Shown here in pieces: positions 1 to 5,058 of a stretch of 5,058 nucleotides of DNA. Made by a program: the position numbers and the translations under genes. Within the stretch, counting starts at the first letter, position 1. Each line of letters starts with the position of its first letter. Origin of the DNA: Candidatus Sumerlaeota bacterium (GTDB lineage Bacteria > Sumerlaeota > Sumerlaeia > MWCT01); contig JAPLSR010000343.1 in assembly GCA_026398545.1 (NCBI GenBank), positions 1 through 5,058 on the forward strand, read 5' to 3'. Under the pieces are notes generated by a model. It made no database searches and had not been told where the DNA came from. It saw only the letters and a list, made by a program, of their open reading frames with translations.

Positions 1-1
1 A

Positions 2-772
2 GCGCCCCTCAAAGCAAATTATTTAATCCCTATCCATGGAATAGAAAGGACCTTTATTATTATTGCCATTATTACATCAGTAGTATCTCTTTTTGCTGCC
101 TGGATGATAAGAAATCCCCCTGATGGATGGGCACCCGCTGGGTGGGAACCTGGTGCAGGAACAAGGAAGGCAACAAAGATAAGGCAGGAGTCTTCCCCAA
201 GGGAGGTCCTTAAGAGCCCCATATTCTGGATTCTATGGCTCACATTCGTATTAGTAGTCGCTGGAGGATTGATTTGCATCGGGCTTATCCCATCTTATGG
301 GAAATTAGTCGTTGGGTTGACAGCCGTAGAGGCCGCGATTGCGATGTCCGTTTTTGCCGCATTCAATGGCTTTGGCAGACCCATGGCTGGACTTTTAGCG
401 GATAGATTGGGAGCAGTATGGGTTATGATTATTACCTATACTGTTCAAGCAGCAACATTTCTCTTATTTCCGGTCTTTGCAGTAACCCAGTCAACATTAT
501 ACATTGCCGCGGCACTACTGGGCTGGGGCTATGCCGTTATTCTGGCACTCTTCCCCACATTGACGTCTCTTTGTTTTGGCGCCAGGAATCTGGGGGTCAA
601 CTATGGATTAGTGTTTTCCGCCTTTGGAGTTGCCGCCCTTGCGCCGACAATAGGTTCATGGATATTTGATGTTACAGGAAGCTTTTCTCTGGTATTTGTT
701 TCCGTAGGGGTAATGACTGGAATCGGTTTGTTTTTATGTGTAGTTCTCAAAAAAAAGTACGCACTGGTATAG
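2..772 (+). CDS. MFS transporter, oxalate/formate antiporter (OFA)-like, 5'-truncated
   Basis: The frame is open from the left edge to a TAG stop, giving the last 256 residues of a protein that probably has about 400-430. The ATG at 104 is internal: the codons before it encode a hydrophobic helix (about residues 18-34) and no start signal is visible. After that helix comes a central cytoplasmic loop with NPPDGWAPAGW (residues 38-48), a motif I know from OFA-type major facilitator proteins. About six hydrophobic helices follow, the second half of the 12-helix fold. The MFS loop signature appears as GRPMAGLLADRLG (residues 125-137), and NYGLVFSAFG followed by DVTGSF near the end is also typical of OFA members. 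The family exchanges or cotransports small organic anions at the inner membrane; the substrate here is unknown. The next gene is on the same strand but 311 bases away, so it is probably separately transcribed. Family call firm, substrate open. Confidence 0.88.
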   Translation, partial: APLKANYLIPIHGIERTFIIIAIITSVVSLFAAWMIRNPPDGWAPAGWEPGAGTRKATKIRQESSPREVLKSPIFWILWLTFVLVVAGGLICIGLIPSYGKLVVGLTAVEAAIAMSVFAAFNGFGRPMAGLLADRLGAVWVMIITYTVQAATFLLFPVFAVTQSTLYIAAALLGWGYAVILALFPTLTSLCFGARNLGVNYGLVFSAFGVAALAPTIGSWIFDVTGSFSLVFVSVGVMTGIGLFLCVVLKKKYALV

Positions 773-835
773 GATTATAGATTGATGAAAGACAGGAAGT
801 TTGTGCTCAGATTTTGTTTTCGCGGATTTCTGTAA

Positions 836-848
836 TTTGCCGGGCAAA
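836..848. repeat. Perfect 6+1+6 palindrome TTTGCCGGGCAAA
   Basis: TTTGCC and GGCAAA form a perfect inverted repeat around a single G, 64 bases after the stop of the OFA-type transporter. Read as RNA it gives only a 5-base stem with a 3-base loop. No T-run follows on either strand, so it is not a standard intrinsic terminator. It could be a small operator, a fragment of a dispersed palindromic repeat, or chance. Confidence 0.35.
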
Positions 849-933
849 GTGATCTTAGAGAGAAATTATGGGGACATTTTCCAATAAATCAGAGAAATTT
901 TAAGCGTCGAGTCACATAATTACTGGATTTTTT

Positions 934-957
934 TGCGTCTTCGTGTCTTGGTGGTTT
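934..957. repeat. 8-base-periodic intergenic element (three degenerate units)
   Basis: The segment divides into three consecutive 8-mers: TGCGTCTT, CGTGTCTT and GGTGGTTT. The GTCTT core recurs exactly 8 bases apart (937-941 and 945-949). I recall similar strings (complement like CCACCAAGACACGAAGAC) scattered between genes in many environmental bacterial genomes, often as degenerate copies without a clear palindrome. That resemblance is memory rather than a search result. No coding function is evident. Confidence 0.4.
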
Positions 958-967
958 GATATTCGGC

Positions 968-989
968 GGGGCTGTTCCCTATTTTTTTT
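968..989 (+). terminator. Weak hairpin plus T8, possible terminator or leader attenuator
   Basis: GGGG (968-971) can pair with TCCC (976-979) across a 4-base loop, directly followed by TATTTTTTTT (980-989). The stem is only three G-C pairs and one G-U pair, which is short for an intrinsic terminator. It lies almost 200 bases past the OFA-type transporter stop and about 95 bases before the symporter start, so it could end read-through transcripts or sit in the symporter leader. Low certainty. Confidence 0.22.
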
Positions 990-1019
990 GAACTGATTCA
1001 TTTTGTTGTTGCCTGGAAA

Positions 1020-1031
1020 TGCCATCTGGCA
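1020..1031. promoter_or_regulatory. Short palindrome TGCCATCTGGCA upstream of the symporter
   Basis: TGCCA and TGGCA are perfect inverted repeats separated by TC, 52 bases before the symporter ATG. The size and place suit one small operator, but 5-base arms also arise by chance. No second copy is visible in the window. Confidence 0.22.
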
Positions 1032-1066
1032 ATATCTGAAGTGTTAATAAAGCATTACTTTCATAT

Positions 1067-1076
1067 AAGGGAAGGA
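1067..1076 (+). promoter_or_regulatory. Ribosome binding site of the symporter gene
   Basis: The purine run AAGGGAAGGA ends 7 bases before ATG 1084, which is good Shine-Dalgarno spacing. An in-frame TAA at 1066-1068 lies just upstream, so no longer protein is possible and ATG 1084 is well supported. Confidence 0.75.
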
Positions 1077-1083
1077 TAAGCGG

Positions 1084-3456
1084 ATGTTTTCAATCGCTGA
1101 TTGGCTTATTATTGCGGCATATCTTGTTATCTCACTGGTTTTGGGGATAATATGTATGAAACGGGGAAGGGCGTCTTCGGAGCAATATTTTAAATCCGGC
1201 GGCGGGACAACATGGTGGTTGCTGGGGACATCCATTGTAGCGACCACTTTTGCCGCCGACACACCGCTCGCTCTCTCCGGCATGGTGGTAACTTCCGGCA
1301 TTTCTCAAAATTGGTATTGGTGGAGTGCGGTTCCGCAAACGATTCTTGTTGTATTTTTCTTTGCGGCTCTCTGGAAGAGGGCAAATCCGCTTACCGATAT
1401 GGAATTTGTCAACATGCGATATTCGGGAAAATCCGCATCATTTCTGCGCGGTTTCAAGGCTCTCTATTTTGCATTTCCATTCAACTGCCTGATAATGGGC
1501 TGGGTCAACCTCGCAATGGCAAGTGTGATTAATCTTACCTTTCCAAAATTCCCGCGATTGCCTTTCCTCGATAAATTCATCCTTTATATTTTTATGATTA
1601 CACCGCTTTCATCCAATGTTAATAATAATGTCAGGGAGGCATATTTCAGAGGGAAAATTGAGCCGCTTGCCATTGCAGACCATTACAATCTGAATACATA
1701 TAATAATATATGGACCTTTGCTGAATACCGTTCAAAGGTGTTTGAGAAAAATCCGCAGGCGATGCTTAAAAGGCTTGGTCTGGCAGATAATCTTACCACC
1801 CGCTCTCTAAAAGGTTTTTATGGCATCAGTGATAACCTTTATAAAGGTGGTCAGTTTCCTGAAGCTCCGGAGACAATAGCCGCCAATAAAGAAGGCAAAA
1901 CAAGTGAAGTCAGACCTGTCAGACTTTCCGACGGCTCGCTTATCGAATACACAGAGCTGCAGGGACTTTCCGACAGGGCGCTTGATGTTGGCAAACAGAT
2001 TCTGGTTGAAGAAAATCGAAGTGTGAAAATTGAAAAACCCCTGCTTGCGGGCGTAACAACCCCGCAGCTTCTCAATGACATCCACTCAATCTCTTCAGGC
2101 GTTAATCAATACAAGGTTTTAATCCTGTTATTTATAATAACAGTCTGTTACACTGCTATCAGCGGACTCTGGGGCGTTATGATAACGGATTTCTTCCAGT
2201 TCTGGCTGGCAATGTTCGGGTGTGTCATGCTTGCAATATTTGCCGTTCACAGCTGCGGCGGGATGCAAAACCTCTTTTCAAGAATGGTGGGAATCTACGG
2301 ACTTGAGAAATCGAGGGCGATGGTCAGCGTCATCCCGACTGCAAAGGCACACGGGCTTGGCTTGATGTCAATTGGTGAATTTTTGATTTATATTCTTATT
2401 GCCTGGTGGGCGGTTGGATTTACAGACGGCGGGCTTTATGCGGCACAGCGGATGCTCTCCGCAAAGGATGAACGGCACGCAGCCCTCGGCTATTTATGGT
2501 ATGCAATTGCCAATTACGCTATCAGAATGTGGCCCTGGCTGGTAGTCGGTTTTGCGGCGGCTGTTTTATTTCCCTATGCAGCTTACCCCAATGGAGACCT
2601 GCCCGGAACTGCCATGGCGGAAATGGGTTATATAAGAGTTATGCTGAGGCTTCTTGGGACGGGCTGGCTTGGGCTGCTTATCGCCACATTCCTTGCCGCT
2701 TACATGTCCACTATCAGCACGCAGATAAATCTTGGCGCCTCCTACCTGCTGAATGATTTTTATCGTCCATTTATAAAAAAAGGCGCTGATGACAAACATT
2801 ATGTCCGCATGGGAACATACTGCTCTATAATTATGGCTTTCTGCGGAATAGTAGTTTGTCTCTTTCTCGACAACATCAAGGATGCGTGGTTTTTGCTCAG
2901 CTCTATAATTTCCGGTATCGGATTAATAAACATCCTCCGCTGGTATTGGAGCCGGATAAACGCCTGGTCGGAAATAAGTTGTTTTGTAATGATTATTTTC
3001 GATACGGTGGCTTTAAGATGGTTCGAGCTGAGATATAACATCTCGATTCCATTTCCATACAATCTCTTAATAATTGCCCCCACATCTGTGATGTTTGCTC
3101 TGATAGTGACAATGTTTACAAATCCGGTAGATAAAGAAAAACTGATTGAGTTCTGTAAAAAAGTCCAGCCGGGCGGTCCCGGATGGAGAGAAATCGAAGA
3201 CGAAATCCGCAAAGAAGACCCCAATTTCAAATCTAAAACCCCGCTCACTCGTAAAAATTTCATTAATTGGGTGTTGGCTACAATAAGTGTTTACTGCTGG
3301 CTGTTCGGCATAGGCAAATTAATAGTGGGCGACACGCTTTATCCAAACGCAATCATCAGCAATCGCCTGATGGGTGTAATACTCATAATAATAGGCGCTA
3401 TCACCGCCTATATAGTCGCCAGGTCCTTCACTCCAAGAAAATGGGCGGAGCACTAA
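1084..3456 (+). CDS. Sodium:solute symporter (SSS family) with large hydrophilic insertion
   Basis: This is a complete 790-residue inner-membrane transporter of the SSS (SLC5-like) family, which couples solute uptake to a sodium gradient. Family marks in order: a first helix at about 5-23; SSEQYFKSGG then TTWWLLGTSIVATTFAADTP (31-61); helices near 76-97 and 121-150; YTAISGLWGVMITDFFQF (356-373), the family's Y..GL.....TD..Q pattern; then AAYMSTISTQINLG (538-551) and NDFY. By my alignment to Vibrio SGLT, A539, S542 and T543 match part of the Na2 sodium site, which favours sodium coupling. Residues about 153-341 form an extra segment, hydrophilic from about 178 on; most family members are 450-600 residues without it. 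A hydrophilic stretch at 681-724 containing FCKKVQPGGPGW precedes the last two helices, a tail form I associate with Planctomycetota and Bacteroidota symporters. Substrate unknown; the convergent MttB-like gene makes a methylated amine a reasonable guess. Confidence 0.92.
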   Translation: MFSIADWLIIAAYLVISLVLGIICMKRGRASSEQYFKSGGGTTWWLLGTSIVATTFAADTPLALSGMVVTSGISQNWYWWSAVPQTILVVFFFAALWKRANPLTDMEFVNMRYSGKSASFLRGFKALYFAFPFNCLIMGWVNLAMASVINLTFPKFPRLPFLDKFILYIFMITPLSSNVNNNVREAYFRGKIEPLAIADHYNLNTYNNIWTFAEYRSKVFEKNPQAMLKRLGLADNLTTRSLKGFYGISDNLYKGGQFPEAPETIAANKEGKTSEVRPVRLSDGSLIEYTELQGLSDRALDVGKQILVEENRSVKIEKPLLAGVTTPQLLNDIHSISSGVNQYKVLILLFIITVCYTAISGLWGVMITDFFQFWLAMFGCVMLAIFAVHSCGGMQNLFSRMVGIYGLEKSRAMVSVIPTAKAHGLGLMSIGEFLIYILIAWWAVGFTDGGLYAAQRMLSAKDERHAALGYLWYAIANYAIRMWPWLVVGFAAAVLFPYAAYPNGDLPGTAMAEMGYIRVMLRLLGTGWLGLLIATFLAAYMSTISTQINLGASYLLNDFYRPFIKKGADDKHYVRMGTYCSIIMAFCGIVVCLFLDNIKDAWFLLSSIISGIGLINILRWYWSRINAWSEISCFVMIIFDTVALRWFELRYNISIPFPYNLLIIAPTSVMFALIVTMFTNPVDKEKLIEFCKKVQPGGPGWREIEDEIRKEDPNFKSKTPLTRKNFINWVLATISVYCWLFGIGKLIVGDTLYPNAIISNRLMGVILIIIGAITAYIVARSFTPRKWAEH

Positions 3457-4892
3457 TTGGACTCCCTTATCTGAAGGATTTCCGAGATAGCCCGGCTTTT
3501 CTCGAGGTTGAGCGGCTTGGGCTTGTGGTTTTCCAGTATATCTTTCACTTTTTCACGGATTCTCTGACCGAGACTTTTGCTTCCTTTTTTTGCCCAGGCT
3601 TCATAACTTCCTCTGTCTATCAATTCAGAATCCCACAACTCCCTGAAATAATCAAATGTATGACTGTGCGTCAGAAACTCGCCCCCCGGACCGACCTCCT
3701 GAATAACATCAATTGCCAGATGTTCAGGGTCTGCGTTGACTCCTCTTAAAATTCTTCTCAGCATTCCTATAATCTCGTTAGTGAGGACAATCAGCTCAAA
3801 AGATGTGGTCATTCCGCTTTCAAGACAGCCGATGCCGTGAATGAGATTTGCCCCGCCAAGAGCCTGGAAGGCGCACGACAGAGCCGCGGTGATTGTCGCC
3901 TGCTCATCCGGAATTTTGGAATCAGTGGCGGCAGCCATGCCCCATGTTGGTAATTTGATGAATTCCCGCAGGTCAAACAAGGCTGTGCTCATGAGTTGCA
4001 GTTCCGGAGCATCAAACGATATCGCCGCCGTTTTCATGTTCAACACAATAGGGATTCCGATGGTAATCATGGGAGTTCCCTCATTTATGAGTTGACCAAT
4101 CACGATTGCGCTGAGGCATTCAGCGAGACACAAGACCATGGTCCCTTCGGCAGTGACCGGCGCCGACGCCCCGCTCATCGGCGCTGTCGTGCATATTACC
4201 GGAATCCGGTTTTCAGCGCAGAATCTGAGTTTCTCACAAACTTCTCTGTTATAAGTCAGGGGGCTGATAGGTTGAGGGTATGAAATCACAAAAGGTTTAT
4301 CACGCAACTCCATTTCCCCTCCGGCGGCGATTGCGGCTATTTTAATTATGTCACGCTGATTTTCAGGTGTATAGGAAGTAAAAATGATGGGTTTATGCGT
4401 ATTCATCATCATTGCGTGGAACTGATGTATATCAGATGTGGAGGGAGACTTATCAGATGCCACACCGGTCGGCATAACAAAATCCAGGTTTGATAATGCA
4501 TCGCATAGAATGCCCGCCTTCTCTATGTCAGTCTTCAGAAATGGTCTTCTTTGTCCGGTGAATGGGTCCAGAATATTGGGACAGTCAGTCCCATTGCCAA
4601 AGTAGCAATTCGAACCCGATAGCCGCATTGCCGGCTCACCGTCTCTCGTATAAATTTGGATCTCCTTGGGGGCTGATTCAAGGGCATGCTCAACAAGCTT
4701 GGAGGGGATATAAGCCCGATTTCCATCAATTCGCGCCCCGGCATCCCCCAGAATGTTCAAGGTTTTTTTATCATATATATTTATCCCTGTCCGTTGCAGA
4801 ACTTCGAGGGCTGATGAGAATATTTTCTCGCGGTCTTCAGTTGGCAAAGTAATCAAATGGGGTGTTTTCCCCGTTTCGCGCTTATCTGACAT
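3453..4892 (-). CDS. MttB-superfamily (trimethylamine methyltransferase-like) protein, non-pyrrolysine
   Basis: This complete 479-residue cytoplasmic protein has the length and motif order of the MttB family (TIM-barrel enzymes moving a methyl group from a tertiary or quaternary amine to a corrinoid protein). Visible marks: YFGNGTDCPNILDPFTGQRR (97-116); TTAPMSGASAPVTAEG (235-250), then AECLSAIVIGQLINEGTP; LPTWGMAAATDSKIPDEQ (314-331); GGANLIHGIGCLESGMTTSF (346-365), then NEIIGM; and a tail with GPGGEFLTHSHTFDYF (401-416) and YEAWAKKGSKSLGQR. No in-frame amber codon interrupts the gene, so it belongs to the non-pyrrolysine branch that includes glycine betaine methyltransferase MtgB and the carnitine, proline betaine and butyrobetaine enzymes. 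Which substrate applies cannot be read from sequence. ATG 4892 is the longest possible start, because an in-frame TAA sits seven codons upstream. The gene ends in TAG inside the symporter's last codons. No corrinoid protein gene is visible beside it. Confidence 0.92.
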   Translation of the reverse strand: MSDKRETGKTPHLITLPTEDREKIFSSALEVLQRTGINIYDKKTLNILGDAGARIDGNRAYIPSKLVEHALESAPKEIQIYTRDGEPAMRLSGSNCYFGNGTDCPNILDPFTGQRRPFLKTDIEKAGILCDALSNLDFVMPTGVASDKSPSTSDIHQFHAMMMNTHKPIIFTSYTPENQRDIIKIAAIAAGGEMELRDKPFVISYPQPISPLTYNREVCEKLRFCAENRIPVICTTAPMSGASAPVTAEGTMVLCLAECLSAIVIGQLINEGTPMITIGIPIVLNMKTAAISFDAPELQLMSTALFDLREFIKLPTWGMAAATDSKIPDEQATITAALSCAFQALGGANLIHGIGCLESGMTTSFELIVLTNEIIGMLRRILRGVNADPEHLAIDVIQEVGPGGEFLTHSHTFDYFRELWDSELIDRGSYEAWAKKGSKSLGQRIREKVKDILENHKPKPLNLEKSRAISEILQIRESN

Positions 4893-4897
4893 TTCAA

Positions 4898-4908
4898 TCC
4901 ACCGCCTT
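4898..4908 (-). promoter_or_regulatory. Strong Shine-Dalgarno sequence of the MttB-like gene
   Basis: On the minus strand AAGGCGGTGGA ends 5 bases before the ATG at 4892. Its AAGGCGGTG part differs by one base from AAGGAGGTG, the full complement of the 16S rRNA 3' end, so efficient translation is expected. With the upstream in-frame TAA (4911-4913 on the plus strand reads TTA), it decides the start. Confidence 0.7.
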
Positions 4909-4950
4909 ATTTAAATTCATTGAATCTTTTCTTTGACATTAAGAAGCGGA

Positions 4951-5010
4951 ATTGATAAAAATAAAAATAATGAAACAAAGAGAAATTTTTAATTATAAAT
5001 TTTTATCAAT
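4951..5010. repeat. Perfect 12-base inverted repeat, 36-base spacer
   Basis: ATTGATAAAAAT (4951-4962) and ATTTTTATCAAT (4999-5010) are exact reverse complements. The right arm falls between the -35 and -10 of the candidate minus-strand promoter and the left arm lies downstream of its -10, about 60 bases before the MttB-like start. It could be a paired operator. The low-complexity AT composition raises the chance of coincidence. Confidence 0.5.
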
Positions 5011-5018
5011 AATATCAA
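4992..5018 (-). promoter_or_regulatory. Candidate sigma-70-type promoter for the MttB-like gene
   Basis: On the minus strand TATAAT (plus-strand 4992-4997) is an exact -10 hexamer, and TTGATA (5013-5018) is a five-of-six -35 match. The spacer is 15 bases, shorter than the preferred 17. Transcription would begin about 90-95 bases before the ATG. In such AT-rich DNA a TATAAT match is not rare, so support is moderate at best. Confidence 0.32.
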
Positions 5019-5055
5019 TAATATTTTTATGTCTCGGCATATTATCAGTAATATT
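5004..5055. repeat. Tandem TATCAATAA repeat with a third degenerate copy
   Basis: TATCAATAA occurs twice head to tail at 5004-5012 and 5013-5021. A related copy, TATCAGTAA, lies at 5043-5051; extended to 13 bases (5013-5025 against 5043-5055) the match is 12 of 13, with starts 30 bases apart, close to three helical turns. This could be a set of regulator sites upstream of the MttB-like gene, or part of the coding tail of a gene running in from the right edge. Confidence 0.45.
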
Positions 5056-5058
5056 CAT

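Larger units (their letters stand above)
773..1083. other. Intergenic region, no gene, short repeat-like elements
   Basis: This 311-base gap lies between the OFA-type transporter and the symporter. No reading frame in it looks like a gene on either strand. It holds an odd palindrome at 836-848, a GGGGACATTTTCC segment at 870-882 flanked by two copies of the 9-mer AGAGAAATT (859-867 and 891-899), an 8-base-periodic element at 934-957, a weak G/C hairpin followed by T8 at 968-989, and a 5+2+5 palindrome at 1020-1031. The mixture resembles intergenic DNA that has collected remnants of small dispersed repeats, but none can be confirmed from a single window. I found no convincing sigma-70 promoter for the downstream gene; TTG-containing -35 candidates near 988-1014 lack a matching -10 at normal spacing. 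Confidence 0.6.
4911..5058. other. Extremely AT-rich upstream region of the MttB-like gene
   Basis: By hand count 27 of 148 bases are G or C (about 18%), and only 7 of 80 in 4951-5030, far below the neighbouring genes. It contains A/T tracts such as AAATTTTT at 4983-4990 and 4997-5004, a 12-base inverted repeat, a tandem 9-base repeat and a candidate promoter. Such composition is usual for easily melted or curved regulatory DNA. No complete gene is seen; a minus-strand frame is open from the right edge to a TAA at 4993-4995, but 21 codons is too little to call. Confidence 0.6.

Noticed and set aside
749..757. A-AAA-AAG slippery heptamer in the correct frame near the end of the OFA-type transporter, like the dnaX frameshift site.
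   Set aside because: A -1 slip would only swap the last few residues for seven others before a TAG at 778-780, and no stimulatory hairpin is evident. Probably an ordinary run of lysine codons.
104..772. ATG at 104 as a true start of a short transporter.
   Set aside because: The frame is open and hydrophobic upstream to the window edge, no ribosome binding site precedes the ATG, and the NPPDGW motif normally sits mid-protein after six helices.
1807..2085. Antisense open frame of 92 codons opposite the symporter's inserted segment.
   Set aside because: It lies opposite a well-supported coding frame, has no recognisable motif, and looks like a by-product of the codon composition of the real gene.
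3489..3523. AGCCC / GGGCT inverted repeat just past the symporter stop, considered as its terminator.
   Set aside because: The loop is 25 bases, no T-run follows directly, and the sequence lies in the conserved C-terminal coding region of the MttB-like gene, which explains it better.
4933..4961. Perfect TTGACA on the plus strand with TAAAAA 17 bases downstream, suggesting a divergent promoter reading out of the window.
   Set aside because: The -10 matches only four of six positions, and no supported plus-strand gene start follows: the ATG at 5029 has no Shine-Dalgarno sequence and only ten codons before the edge.
891..4989. The 11-mer AGAGAAATTTT is found in both intergenic regions (891-901 and 4979-4989).
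   Set aside because: The similarity does not extend to either side and the string is low-complexity AT-rich sequence, so coincidence is likely.

Overview
The window carries three protein-coding genes and two informative intergenic stretches. They read as a nutrient uptake and methylamine-type demethylation region of a bacterium, probably an anaerobe. Genes of the MttB (trimethylamine methyltransferase-like) superfamily are typical of anaerobes and of some marine bacteria that use quaternary or tertiary amines through corrinoid-dependent methyl transfer. The large sodium:solute symporter has a C-terminal tail of a type I associate with Planctomycetota, Bacteroidota and similar environmental lineages. 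That is recollection and does not fix the taxon. Two of the three genes stop with TAG, so ordinary amber termination is the simplest reading and nothing suggests a pyrrolysine-decoding genome.

Layout. Positions 2-772 (+) hold the C-terminal part of an MFS transporter of the oxalate/formate antiporter (OFA) type, cut by the window's left edge. Positions 773-1083 are a 311-base gap with no gene. It holds two short palindromes, an 8-base-periodic element, a weak hairpin followed by eight T, and a strong ribosome binding site at its end. Positions 1084-3456 (+) hold a 790-residue SSS-family symporter with a hydrophilic insertion of roughly 165-190 residues between core membrane helices. Positions 3453-4892 (-) hold a complete 479-residue MttB-like methyltransferase. 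It converges on the symporter, and the two stop codons overlap by four bases. Positions 4893-5058 are the upstream region of the methyltransferase gene: a near-perfect Shine-Dalgarno sequence, then an extremely AT-rich block (about 18% GC over 4911-5058) with a perfect 12-base inverted repeat, a tandem 9-base repeat and a candidate promoter.

How they may work together (inference). The symporter could import a methylated amine or betaine, and the MttB-like enzyme could pass a methyl group from it to a corrinoid protein. The corrinoid protein, its reductive activator and the second methyltransferase needed for the pathway are not in this window. Neither the transporter's substrate nor the enzyme's can be fixed from sequence alone. 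I see no CRISPR array, tRNA, rRNA or intact insertion sequence.
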